Source: Endocalyx cinctus
Taxonomy: Eukaryota; Ascomycota; Sordariomycetes; Amphisphaeriales; Apiosporaceae
DNA length: 64,000 nucleotides
Direction: 5' to 3'
NCBI GenBank assembly: GCA_001600455.1
Contig: BCKC01000007.1
Span: forward strand, 1,924,019 to 1,988,018
In this document: piece after piece, positions 48,562 to 60,490 of the stretch
Position numbering within the stretch: the first letter of the stretch is position 1
Layout of the letters: every line of letters starts with the position of its first letter
The notes under the pieces: generated by a model
The model's input: the letters and a program-made list of their open reading frames with translations, nothing else
Told to the model about the DNA's origin: nothing
Database searches by the model: none
Program-made: the position numbers and the translations under genes

Positions 48562-49751
48562 ATGCCTTCGTCAACCGCCTTCCAGACAACACGGTAGTGC
48601 ATACAATTCACTACACAAGGTTCGATCAACTGTAACGACGAAAGAACCTTGCCTGAAGGAACCAAATGGCGAATAAGAAAATACCTAGGCTCTGTCTTAC
48701 AAGGTCGGAGTATCACGGTGTAATTATCGAACGATATAACACTACTTTAAAGGGGATGCGACTGCGTCGTGGTGCGAAGGAGAAGATAATATAAAGACGC
48801 AATCGTGCGTTTGTACTGTTACATCATGTTATGCGCTCATAGGGATGGACTCTCTCATCATAGACCAAACGGTGGGGATATCTTTTGTACTTTAGGTCGG
48901 TAGTCATTTTTCATGTGTTAAGTGTCATCAAAATTGTTTGTTTCGAGATTACTAGTAGAAGGTCGCGGCGCATAATGTTCGAACTATATCCGGATTCAGC
49001 TTTGTCACTCGTGATCCATCCAAGTCGCTACGTCAGGAAAATTCTCTGCGAGCAACGAAATAATCGCGTTGTAGCTACGCGCCACTCATCATATGATTCA
49101 GATGTGAGACCTAATGAATGGATTGTAGTATTCAGGAGGGTTAAACTATATCCCTAAATACTTTTGTTTGAATTCCCTCAAATGATAAAAGAAACTGGAA
49201 AATATTGCTGCTTGTTGTGGGTTACAACCATCGTTCTTGCTCGACTCAAGCCAGTCCTTTAGCAGACTCCTACAGAGGACTCATTACCGACGAGGTAGTC
49301 ACATACGTACAGTCACAAGACGACAAACATAGACAACATTCAATGATCTTGGACTAGAAATTCCTTTACTTATTTTTCGTGTCTCCTCGTCTGGCATGTT
49401 TTCTGACCCAGCTTATCGACTCCCCTCTCGCAAAAAGATACCAATAAAATTATCGGCGTTAACTTGAATAACAATAAGGGCCGACATATACTGGCGCCTA
49501 CTTGCTTTGCTACAACGCACAACCACCTTCCTACGATAGTACTTCTTCATCGAAAGAACCCGCAGATTATCGCCGCAACTCATCCAGCTCTCACCCGAAC
49601 TCAAACCCGAAACGCCGACACAAGACCGAGAGTTCGATTTTCCATCGATTTCGTTGCAATACAGACTTTCCTAGACATAGCAACTTAAGAGGATAGGCGC
49701 AAAAGGAGAGAAAAAAAAAAGAGAGAGAGAGGGCGGGAGGGAAAAGGGATA
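48562..49751. other. Intergenic, nothing recognised
   Basis: About 1.2 kb downstream of VMA3. A purine-rich run (AAAAAAAAAAGAGAGAGAGAG type) lies at 49,711-49,731 just before the next start codon. Short open frames near 48,885 and 49,464 show no domain. Confidence 0.55.
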
Positions 49752-49979
49752 ATGACCTGCACAAGGATGCAAAGGATATCCGGTGTCGTTTTCACCATGT
49801 TAACGGCATTCTCTCTCGACTACGCCATCTACGAGGTCCTGAAGATGGCTTTCGGCCAACACGACGAGCATCGCGCCGCTTTCTACTTCGTGCTGGGGGT
49901 CTGGGCCCTGCTTGTTCTCGTAGTGGCGATCGGTGCGTTTTACTTTTGGTATGATCATGAAGAGGACGATGAGTGGTGA
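49752..49979 (+). CDS. Small two-helix membrane protein, hypothetical
   Basis: Single exon, 75 residues. Two hydrophobic segments, about residues 9-30 (ISGVVFTMLTAFSLDYAIYE) and 42-66 (AAFYFVLGVWALLVLVVAIG), are separated by a short charged loop (GQHDEHR). The tail is acidic and ends DHEEDDEW. No signal-peptide cleavage site is clear, so a hairpin membrane protein is likely. The stretch is GC-richer than its flanks and third positions favour C and G, as in the other genes here, which supports real coding. Function unknown. Confidence 0.6.
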   Translation: MTCTRMQRISGVVFTMLTAFSLDYAIYEVLKMAFGQHDEHRAAFYFVLGVWALLVLVVAIGAFYFWYDHEEDDEW

Positions 49980-50644
49980 TTCGTGAGGTTAGAGACATGG
50001 AGGATTAGTATAAAGAGGTGTATATTGTAGAGTACAACCTCGGAAACACGCCGGGGGGGTAAATTTAAGCAACATCGCTTGGTTGAATAATAAGCACAAG
50101 GTGCCTTCTCATGACGCATACCTGAGAGTATGGGTATTTGAGATGGGTAACGTTTACACCCACGATCGACTTATAAAGACTTAGACAACTCGCAACACCG
50201 TTACAAGTTATGTTAAAATTGGTTTTAAATTTAATTCATTATCTGAATATCACAAGGCCATGGTTCCATTTTCCTTCTACTAATATCACTTAAACGGTCG
50301 CATTTCTCTTTTTCTTCTCAATACTTCCTCAGTAGAAGCGATCACGAATACTATATCTACGACAAAACCTGAAAGCACGATAAGACAGTTTACAAGTGAT
50401 CATATGATTTTCTCATTTCTCTCACCAGCGGACCTGGGTCCGTCCAGCCACATCTCGTAAAGTTATATCAGATAAATAAATACATACATAAAAAAAAGAA
50501 AACGAAGTTTGTCAAAAAACCACTCCAGACAAATTTCTCCCTGTCGGCGAGGAATTTCTTTTATTCCCCAAGAATACGCATCTTACAAACAACCATCCTT
50601 CGACTGCTAACTACTAACTACTCGTACTCATCGCCGTCCGTCAT
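49980..50644. other. Intergenic between convergent genes
   Basis: About 665 bp, with an A tract near 50,490. It presumably contains the 3' ends of both neighbours. Nothing else was seen. Confidence 0.6.
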
Positions 50645-51289
50645 TTACTGACCCCGACCAAAAGCAGCAGCGTCAGTAGGAGCGGCGGGAGCACCGCTAC
50701 CGGTAGGGAAAGGCATGCCGGAGGGCATTCCGGAGAAGGGGCCGCCCGAGGGCATACCGCCGTTAAAGCCGGAAGGCATAGCGCCGCCGGGGAAGCCCGA
50801 GGGCATCGGGGGAACGCCGCTAGGGAAGGGGAGGCCGCTGCCGGTAGGGAGGGGAGGGAAGCCCGAGGAGACGGCGCGCTTGTTGTGGGCGGCGGCGACG
50901 GGGCCCGAAGGCATGGGCATGGCCGAGAGGGCGCCGGAGGGGACGCCCGAAGGCATGGGCGGGGGCGCGGGGGCTCCGGTGGGCGGGGCGGCGCCGCTGG
51001 GGAAAGGCATACCGCTGGGGAAGGGCATACCGCTACCGGTGGGGAGGGGAGGTAGACCCGAGGAGGCGGCGCGCTTGATGGGGAGCTCGCCGAGGAGGTC
51101 GGTGGGGAGGGGAAGACCAGAGAGGAGCTCGGTGGCGACGGGAACGTCGGAAAGGATCCCGGTGGGGAGAAGGTCGTCGAGCTGACGCTTCTCGGCCTGG
51201 TGCTGGTCCTGGACGGGCAGGGCAGCTCCGGTCTGGAGAAGGGCCGCGGCCGAGATGAGAAGGGCGATGGAAGTAGTGTATTGAACCAT
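50645..51289 (-). CDS. Secreted Pro/Gly/Ser-rich protein with Kex2-type sites
   Basis: Single exon, 214 residues. A signal peptide covers about residues 1-24 (hydrophobic core ALLISAAALLQTGAALP). Three Lys-Arg sites stand at 34-35, 72-73 and 137-138, as expected for Kex2 cleavage in the Golgi. The last two sites open closely similar segments, AASSGLPPLPTGSGMPFPSG and AVSSGFPPLPTGSGLPFPSG, each followed by more PSG repeats; the first released segment (QLDDLLPTGILSDVPVATEL) is different. There are no Cys residues. This is the layout of Kex2-processed repeat proteins, which include precursors of peptide signals, repellents and some cyclic peptides. It could equally be a plain cell-wall or secreted disordered protein. 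No DUF3328/UstY-type modifying gene was seen nearby. The coding strand is very GC-rich compared with its flanks. Confidence 0.82.
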   Translation of the reverse strand: MVQYTTSIALLISAAALLQTGAALPVQDQHQAEKRQLDDLLPTGILSDVPVATELLSGLPLPTDLLGELPIKRAASSGLPPLPTGSGMPFPSGMPFPSGAAPPTGAPAPPPMPSGVPSGALSAMPMPSGPVAAAHNKRAVSSGFPPLPTGSGLPFPSGVPPMPSGFPGGAMPSGFNGGMPSGGPFSGMPSGMPFPTGSGAPAAPTDAAAFGRGQ

Positions 51290-54161
51290 TTTGAAACTGA
51301 AAAAGAAACAAAAAAAGATTGGCTTTTGTTTGGTTTACTTGAAAGTTAAAATTGAATAACGAGAGAATGGAATTGTAGTAGTTTCTACGAGTTGAGAGTG
51401 AAAAGACAAAAAGACCAGCTTGGTGAATGAGAAAGTGGATGCTTCAATAATGAAATCAACCTCTGGAGAGCGTGAGTCTGGAGGTTATATAGACCATTTT
51501 CTCGACAGCATTTACAACAATCACAGCGGATTTACCTACCTCTTTCCTAATTTTGATATTTTCCTTTCCCACGTTTGGTGGATATTGCACATCGGCATGT
51601 TTCAAATACAGGGGGAGGAAAGACGATGAGAGAAACAATGGGCTCCTCTCAGAAATCAAACTGGGTCCTCTTCTCTCATCTAACTCCATCAATATTCGCT
51701 CTTCAACACCTTTTCAAGACCCTGGCTCAACACATCCCATTTTTGTTTGGATTGTTTGGATCGACGTTTATACAAGAAACAACGATGCCCCTCTGGGATT
51801 ACGCAGCCAACCGGGGATATATTTTTGTTCTTTTTCCTCGTCTCAAGTCTTCCCCGGAATGATCCAAACGAGGACGCAGGCCTGTCTACCTTGTCACTTC
51901 GGCATTAACAATATACTCACCGTGGCCAGGTAGATACGCAATAATATATATCCTCCTCTCATATATTTAAGCAAAGATTAAGCTCATCCCCTAAAACACT
52001 GGTCAACAAGACTAACAAAAAGGACCCTCTTTATGACATAGTTGAGAAGAAAAAAAATTCCACAACTAATATATGTATCTTGATTCATATCAGCTATATT
52101 TTATGAGGATCAACAGTGTTCCACAGGTCCTTAAAAATCATCGTGGTTGGAAAAATGAAGAGCAAAGTTCACAGAGAGCGCGTTGCGTAATCCTGGACAA
52201 ATTCTGCTTAGCGTCCCACAGCTACTAATGTATGTAGTCCACCACGTTGAGTGGGTATCGAGCCAAAGTCACGATAGGGTAACATGGATTGATTGAAGGA
52301 TAACAACGATAGCGCTTAATATATTTATAACCGTGCTGGGGCCTCTGAACGCGTGGCCGATTTACTTGGTAGTAGAATAAGTATGATGACATACAACGAT
52401 AGTCACCAAGATTAGATCTTTACCTATAGAAGTGCCTATATATCTATGCGAGTGATTTCTCTCTTACTGCGTATGAATAATAAGTCATGAATTATTACAT
52501 AGTATGTCAACTATCTTCACTGCACTCCACATCAGGTGAAAAAGAGAAAAAAAAAAAAGGGGGGGGATCTGAGAGAGAAGGGTATTCGTGGAATATCATA
52601 CCTACCGCAAAGCCACTTAGAGACGAGCGCTATGTCTCTCCTCACCGAAAACCTACCCTGACAGAATATAAACGTCCAAATGAACATCTTTCGGTGATGG
52701 TGATGATGATGAAAACCATAACAATACACCTTTTGGTCCAATCATTGGGATTGACAGCATACGGTAATTGGTGACATGCCGCATTGACAGGAAGGTCTGT
52801 GTTGCTGAAGGTGAAGGGTTGATCAATTCTCCTTTGAATCGCCCAGTATTACCTGACCACGCAGTAAATCGCAAGCATTGAACGAAAAAGGGGCTGGCTG
52901 GTTAGGTTACCTACGCGCGTCACGAAGGTCACTGCAGAATGAATGGGACGAAAAAAACGAACGAGTCTACAGGATTACACAACGAGAGAAAGTGATGAGT
53001 TTGCATACGTCGTATGAAACAAACGCGCAAGATGATCCTATGCAAGCCAAGACAGGTACCGGTAAAGTTTATAAATAACCACTATTGGAGTTCGGCTACG
53101 AATTACACTTGAATATATATATATATATATAAAAGATCTATAAACCCCTCCCGGAGCCCCCTTTCGATTTGTCAAGTTTCTTCATGCAAAGGTCCCGTTC
53201 GTATATTGAGGGAAGGGGGGCTGCCAACTCTGGGGATTTTAAGATCCTGGGTCTCAGCCCTATATACGGTTTTAGGTATTATTAGGGGAGGTCGCATCGA
53301 TTGGAGATTGGTATACGCAGTACTACTACGATGCATGCCGAGAAATAGTTACGAAAATCAAGCCACGCCATGAGCCGCTTTCCTTGAAACTTATATGGCT
53401 TTTCTTGAAAATTAAGCCCCCAACTCCCCCCTCTTCATGATTGATTGTATGGCTGTCATTATTATTATCATTATTATTTATTTTCACAAACTTCGTCTCA
53501 TCCTCCGGCGCACTCGGCCGAATCCTTCACCGACCTACCGAGAGCGTAGGCATCAACTATTAAGGATTTCAAGGAATCGGATATATAATGTTTACAAAGC
53601 ATGCATTAAGTCACATGAAATCATGTTGTTAAACCATATTGAACTGTATAATTTTTTTTTTCCTTTTTTTAATTCTTATATGTACAATAATAGTGTACAG
53701 GACAACATTGCCATTTTCCCAATTCTGATGGCTAGCTGCCTAGCAAGATATCTATATTCGCGTCCTTCTAAAAAGGACCTTGCTTCCATAATATATACAA
53801 ACTTAAAAAACAAGAATTGTGAAGTCGTACCCATTTGCCCACCTACCCCATCCAATTCTAATACCCATGATCAAGGATGTCATTCGTGTAGTTGAGGAGG
53901 CTAACGTGCACCCGTCAGTTGCCTTTTGTTCTTTTTTGATAGGTCCATTCTTCCTCCTAACCAAGACAAGCTTCCATATAAACGAGTGTCAAAAAAAGAG
54001 AAAAAAAAAAAAGAGAGAGATAGAAAAACCCAATGCCGTAATAAAGCCTCGTCACACGCTGTGTAAGAGGAATCCTAAGAATAGAAAAGATCGAACCCGA
54101 AAAAAAGTATTTATTTCCTTTTTCTTGTGCATCCAACACTTGATACTATCTATTCGTAAAA
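51290..54161. other. AT-rich gene-poor region
   Basis: About 2.9 kb. It has an (AT)n run at 53,112-53,131, a poly-A/poly-G run near 52,547-52,566, an ATT/ATTATT run near 53,457-53,480 and T tracts near 53,652. Open frames up to about 150 codons (for example 53,437-53,895) are of simple composition with no domain. No RNA gene was seen. The first few hundred bases hold the promoter of the secreted protein. Confidence 0.55.
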
Positions 54162-55905
54162 CTAGAATCGTGCCAAGGGCGTAGTTGTGCAAACACACAG
54201 ACCCGCAGGTAGGACGGTAGAGACGGAAATCATGGTCGAGGTGACGACACTGGTAACGTGAGATGTAACCACGCTTCCTACGCCAACGGTCTGCGTGACC
54301 GTAACGGGAGAAGCTGCGGAACCTCCGTTTTGGGTAACGGTTACGGTGCTGCCCGCTCCTTGGTTGACGGTATGGGTGACTGTAACCGGGGAAGCAGAAG
54401 CTCCGCCTTGGGTCACCGTTACGGTGTTAGCTTCGCCGCTGTTGTTGTTGCTGGAGCCAGCGGCCGGCATGGTGACGGTGACAACTTGCGCCACAGCGCT
54501 GCTGGAGGATGACGAGACCTGTGCCGGCGCGGTGTTTACCGGCAAGGTCGTGGTAATAGTGCTAGCCTCTCCGTTCGCACCGCCAGTTACGGTGACGGTG
54601 ATGACCGCGGGCGTAGTAGCTGTCGCCGAGGGCTGAACGACGGATGTCAGGGTGGCAACTTGACCGTTTCCTCCCTCGTTGGTCATGGTGATAGTAACTA
54701 CGGACGGAGACGCGGCGGCGGGGTGCGTGACGACGGTGGTGATAGCCGTTGCCTGCGCACCTTCTCCGACGGTGATGGTAACGGTTTGGGCGCCTCCGGT
54801 TCCCACTGCGTCGGTAGCGCTGGTGGAGGTGGCTACTGCTGAGCTGAAAGATTCTAGGACCGAAGAAGAGACGGAACCGGCTTCGGTCACGGGGCACACG
54901 GTCGTGGTTACGTCAACGACGCTCGTGACCAAGACCGTCGACACGGCATCGCTGAGCGACGAAATAGCAGCGGTATCGGTAGCAGCCGGGCAGTTGGTCA
55001 CAGTCGAGGCGCAAGAAATAACGGTGTGAACAGTGGTGGCCGATATGGTGAGGGTGGTGAGGCCGGTACCTGTGGCAGCAGCGTTGCTCGTGGCGGTGAT
55101 AATACCGGTTTCAGGTGGTGTTACCACGGCGGTGGCGCCCGATCCCGCGACAGCAGTCTGCGTGGCAACGGCAGTAGCAGTGGCGGTGGCTACAGAAGAG
55201 CTAAACGATTCCAGAACGGACGACGAGATGGAAGAAGCTTCGGTCACAGGGCAGACGGTAGTGGTGAGGTCGATGATGCTCGTAACCAACACCGTGGACA
55301 CTGCGTCAGACAGAGATGAGATGGCAGCCGTGTCAGTAGCTGCCGGGCAGTTGGTAACGGTGGCGGCGCAGGAAATGACGGTATGGACGCTTGTCGCCGA
55401 GATAGTAATCGTTGTGAGGCCGGTCGTCGCAGCGACCGACGAGTTTGCGAATGGAGGCGCAGTAACGGCAGCGCCAGCCGTCGAGTTTAGGAAAGTTGCC
55501 AGAGTGGAAGTGGCAGCAGCAGCAACACTGCTCGAAGTAGTGTTCACCACCAAGACCGGTGCTGTTGAAGTAGCTAGATATCGTTAGTTCTACCGCTTAT
55601 ATCGTTTATATCTTAGAGCACTTACCATTTGTATCAGCAACGACCGCAGCGGATGAAGTAACATCAGCAACCCCAGTAACTAAAACGGAGCTAACGCTTG
55701 CGCTGGAGGCTTCTGCCGCCACTGAAGATGAAGCGACAGACCCAACGCTGGCCTGTACCGACGAGCTGGATACAGCGGCGACGCTGGTGGCGTTGAGAAC
55801 CGGATACTGTCTTCTACCGAGCTCGAAGCGTCGAACGTGGGCATGTCCAGTCTCGGCGAGGAGGAGGAAGCAAGCTAATGCTGCGGCTTTGCTAGTGAAC
55901 ATCAT
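54162..55905 (-). CDS. Secreted Ser/Thr/Ala/Val-rich cell-surface-like protein with internal duplication
   Basis: Exons 55905-55626 and 55573-54162 give 563 residues. The signal peptide is MMFTSKAAALACFLLLAETG with cleavage near residue 22. Dibasic pairs at about 25-26 and 31-32 (HVRRFELGRRQYP) could mark a short propeptide. The rest is Ser, Thr, Ala and Val, typical of O-mannosylated wall proteins. Two copies of a unit of about 80 residues lie at about 145-222 and 262-340. Each has VHTVISCA, VTNCPAATDTAAISSLSDAV and TTTVCPVTEA, with three Cys at fixed spacing. After them come TVTVTQGG-type repeats. The C-terminus (LCVCTTTPLARF) does not look like a GPI signal. Function is unknown; an adhesin-like or wall structural protein is likely. 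An intron join at GTAAGT/CTAG restores Ala. Confidence 0.85.
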
Positions 55906-58900
55906 GATGGCGAGTAAAAGATCGTCAGAATATAAAACACTCTTAAGAGGGAAAAGAAGCAGAAGAAAAAAAAATCAAAGTCAAAGATAGAATCGAAGTT
56001 GGAAAAGAATGGCGACCGAGCACCACGAAAAGAATGAAACAAAAGTCACACCAGAAGACTTGAAAACGAAAGAAGAATGGAGTTGAAGAGACTGACGGAT
56101 GTGTAGAGGGAAAGAAGAAGCATCAAAACAAGAAGGCATCCCGCCAGTTTAATACTGCCCGTGGAGTTGGGTCATTGGGGGCCACTCCTGGATGAGTTCA
56201 GATGCCTTTGGCTACGAACCCTGGACATGGACATGGCTGGATTAGGAGACGAGTCATCAGCGGCTCATAATAATTTCGAGCTATAACGACCACATAAACT
56301 AAGACTGCAAGGTACGAATTACCAGATGAGGATAGGTAGTGTTAGAGATCGTCAATACCCTTGCAAGCGATCCTATAGCAAGCATTAAGGACGAGACCTG
56401 CGCCTCGATCTGGGGTCGAGATTTCGGCCCCTCTTCGATTCTAGACGAAGCTGAGCGTATCAAATAAGCAAGGAGAACCAAACCCTACAAAACTCACGTT
56501 GCTGTGGATGGGTTGGTTAACATTCGTCCACGAAAGCGGCTAACCCCGACGACTAATAAAAGAAAAAAGTATTACCTAAAAGACCACGACGATTTAGATA
56601 TTAACTAGAGAAGGACTAAGATATACCAAGTCTCGGGTTGAGTTTTTATGACTATATCCATGGACGGTAAGCATGGATTTGGCGGTATAAGATGGCTGAG
56701 ACGAACGAAATCCTGCAATTCTCTTAATTTTAGAGCATATACATCAAATGAGATCATCAGGATATCTTGCGGCACAAACAGCCAACCGACCAGCACGTTA
56801 AGGGGGGTGACTCCTACAAAGGAGTTCACACCTCAAGGTACGTTCCCGATATTGATCGAAGACTCAGTGGATTGATGAATATGGCAGGTGGATGGGATGT
56901 CCGGTTACGGATAGATCTTTGGTCCACCGAAACCCAATAGCTGAGAGCCCAGCTCATTAGCACTAAGGAACAGGGCTTTACAGGGTATAAGCAATGACAT
57001 AATAATAGTATTTATATTTTACGGCGATTCATAGCCAATAGAAATCCATTAACGAATCCTAACTGCAGTATAAGCGCTACAAACACAGTTCTAGGTACCT
57101 AAATACGTATACCTGTGGATCTGTCTAGGTTAATATCTACTGTGTATAAGTAAACATTCGGTTTTTTTTTGTTACTCATTATCGCGTGTTCTTTTATTTT
57201 TATATTTTTTTGTTATTATCATTTTTGATTCTTCTCAATAAGTCTTCGGAGTATTATAATATTTCTAGGCTTTTGACTAAAAAAAGGCTTCACCGCCGAG
57301 AGTTTCATTATGATGTCCACATATTCTCAAGTTTGATTCCGATAAATCCTGTTGGACCATCCAGGAAAATCCAGGAGAATTATGTGTGTGTGGATGATCA
57401 TACAATAGGCTGTGGAGATCGTTAATGCGAAACTCACACCTTGTACCACATAATACTTGACGATAGTGGCTGAGCCTGTATCAATCACCTTCAATCACCC
57501 ATCAGAGAAAATAAGGTTTAATTACTCAGGATCGGTAACGCGATGAAAAATCATGTAACCTCTGTATTCTTCGTTCTTCTCCTACCATGTCGTCTTCTAG
57601 CGTGCAAATGGAAGCATTGTGTCTTATATTACCTTGTCAATACCATACCACCGCCGGTTTCCACTTTTCTTTCTTCGGGGAAACATATCGGACGATAAAT
57701 GAAAAAGGAGAAAAGGATATGAATAATCGAGAGTAGATGTAAACGTAACCTAGTGACATCAGCAAGGACGAATGTCGGCAGACATCTACCGTACTATTCT
57801 GACGGCGACAATGCAAGTCGAACAAACGAGATTAAGCTACCCGCTTCTCGACTTGAAAAGGAGGCTTGCTTACCAGTAACTCGGGCTGCGCGGGACTGCA
57901 CGATTGTACGGTAAGAAGCGCGCGCGACAACAATCCCTGCACCGATCTCACATCTATCCATTTTTTGTGAATGTAACTTATACTACATACACAGTATAGC
58001 TTACTTACATAACATGTATGTAAAGCTTCTTATACCGTAACCGTACCTTAGCAGCCCAGGTACGGAGTCCTCTTTTTACACGTTACTCCTGAGCACAACG
58101 CATCTCCAATACCTTAGGTACTTAAGTAGGTAACCTTATTACAATTGATACCGTTTGCTGCTGTTGAATGTCCTACACTACGTACTGGTAGTTTATACCC
58201 GTGGACGCTAATTCTACAAGGCATCCATGGATATGCCCGTCAACCCTATCATAAATTCGCCATCTACCGTACGCGTACCATGAACAAGTTAATTTGTATT
58301 CGTCATATTTTTACGAATAACCAGTTTATTTGATATATTCATATTGTATATACTTATCGATAAAGTGTCAATCGTGTGCTCGGAAAAAAAAGGGGGAGTA
58401 GTTAGACTGCTAACTTAAGCTTAGAGCAGGTTTATATAATGCACATGATACTGGCAGATAAGTAAATAACAAAGATTAATGTTTCAGAATTTTATTTTCC
58501 TCCAGGGGTAAGAGATGTAAGTTTCATACATGAATACCTAGGTAGACCCTCTTGGTCCTATACTATGTCTCTCTATATGTTATGTAACATACTATTACCT
58601 CCTAGATCTTATAGTGAGCTGCACAAGTGGGAACTCTGGACTAATACCCGCCAACCTACACAGTAAGAGACGGAGTAAAATGGCGCACACGCTCTCTCAT
58701 GCAGTGAAGTTCATCGACGCGATATGTATAACGTCGATCTTTGCTTGCCTCGGATATCCGTCGTGGGCGTCTAGGGGCTGTACCGATTGGGTTTCACGCG
58801 CTAGCTCTGCAGTTCTACATATACGCGAGCCTCATATCACTTGATTTCGGGAAGGGTCAATTTTGATGAAGAGAAAAAAAAAATCAATTACAATACTCAC

Positions 58901-60490
58901 CAATTGCAAGTCTCCCGCTCTTTCTTGGCAACGGGGTTCGTCGCCAAGACGGGAATCGTTACCGCTACCACGCACCTAACATGACTACGGAGTTTGAAGC
59001 ATAAGGCAGTGCTATTCCCTCTGAGACCAAGCTAGGATATCTCCGTCGCTATCTCGATACGTCAGGCTGTCAAAAAGCCTTTTTATCGCTCAGAAATCGC
59101 TATCTGAAAGGGGTCGTCGAGTTTCAATATGTACTGGGAGCGAGTTATATCGTTAAGCCTAAGAAATATTCTCTCTCTTATCACGCCCTAGATCATCTTC
59201 GCTAATCGTAAAGTCATAGCCAACTATGATCGCTCGCCGATTTATCCCGTCAACCGTCCACAAGCGGTCTGGTGGTTACCGGGCGTCTAGAATTATGTCA
59301 TAGAGAGAAATTCACTCAATGATCTGACGGTTATATTCGATGCCCGTTACCCTCGAAACTCAATATCGCGGTCCGTGCTTGTCTGGGTTAGTTTTGGCAT
59401 CTGGGTGAAGAAAGAATTATCGCAAGCGCACAATTGTCGCCAACAACACCATAAGGAAAGAAAAAAAAACCCCTTGGCCTTTGACGGTCTTGCGAGGAAT
59501 TCGATTCTCTGTCGCACCTCCTTCCTGGATGCCAAATCCCCAAATCCCAACCTCGTGATGCAGGTGCAGTTTACTGAGACAGCACATGCATCCGGCTAAG
59601 ACCAAACTCCTGACAAGAAAATCGTGTCATACCAGTCTCGAAGTTTGGTCGGCGCATTCTTCCTCGTTGTCTAACTTATGGGTAGATAAAGGGAAACGCT
59701 GGGACCACCACGCTAGTATAGAAGTCTCTGTGTTGCGCGAAAGATGTCATTTCCCTTTTCTCCATCTGACTCCATCATATAATCCATCATATAACGACTC
59801 AAACTAACACCTGAGCGATGGGTTAACATGATTAAGCAATTCTTAGCATAGCATGCCCCAAAGTTATCATTTCGTGGGGAAGTAACTTGCGGGCCGCCGT
59901 CACCTAGAAACCTGTAGTTCTACATTAGGTACTACTTTTGGTCTGACACTTTGCTGCTCGCAATTTCACAAAATATTATTTTAACGTCGAAGATATTACC
60001 ATGTTTAAATCCCCTAGTAAAAAAGCAAAAAGGTCATACTGGACATTCTCATTTTTAACTGACCATGAGGGTATCTAGTCAGCTCCGGCACCAACGGCAG
60101 CCTTAATGGTAACACTAATTATAATATAAATAATCAGACGAGGGTTGGCTGAGAAATGTTTGAAGTGTTTGAACGGGCTTGTGACAGGACAGGCAATGTA
60201 TATTTTGAGGGATTCTTTCATTGATGTAACCGTTTTGGCTAAAAGTTTGATGACTTGTTTCTACGGTACGGTACGTACGTGTTACGAACTTTTAAGTGAT
60301 AAACTGATTTACCTGATAAAAAGGTTTAACATCAGGTATTAGGTGCTTAATCTGTACCTGAGATATGCTGCTTTAAGCTGGATTCTAGCTTGATTTATGT
60401 CCTTGATTAGACATCTCTCGCCTAAAAAGATTTCGAGGAGGATATATAGATGCTATGTGTTTGTTTTTTTTGCCATTCGTATTTCTTACA
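55906..60490. other. Long intergenic region, no intact gene seen
   Basis: About 4.6 kb. The first few hundred bases are the promoter of the secreted protein. T-rich tracts lie near 57,162 and 57,190-57,230. CGGAGTA-type words occur near 57,248, 58,060 and 58,985, and TAGGTA words near 57,092 and 58,112. The part at about 58,890-59,800 is less AT-rich and has several short open frames in different phases; it may be a decayed gene, but I could not recognise it. Confidence 0.5.

Noticed and set aside
50715..51185. 156-codon Gly/Pro/Glu plus-strand frame
   Set aside because: Antisense of the Pro/Gly/Ser repeat gene, which has a clear signal peptide on the other strand.
53437..53895. 152-codon plus-strand frame with a poly-Ile start
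   Set aside because: The Ile run is an ATT/ATC simple repeat. The rest has no recognisable pattern, and the DNA is AT-rich non-coding in look.
54258..55587. Val/Thr/Gly-rich plus-strand frames opposite the secreted protein
   Set aside because: Antisense of Ser/Thr/Ala/Val codons of the minus-strand gene.
58890..59810. Possible decayed gene
   Set aside because: Slightly higher GC and several short frames, but no protein family recognised in any phase.
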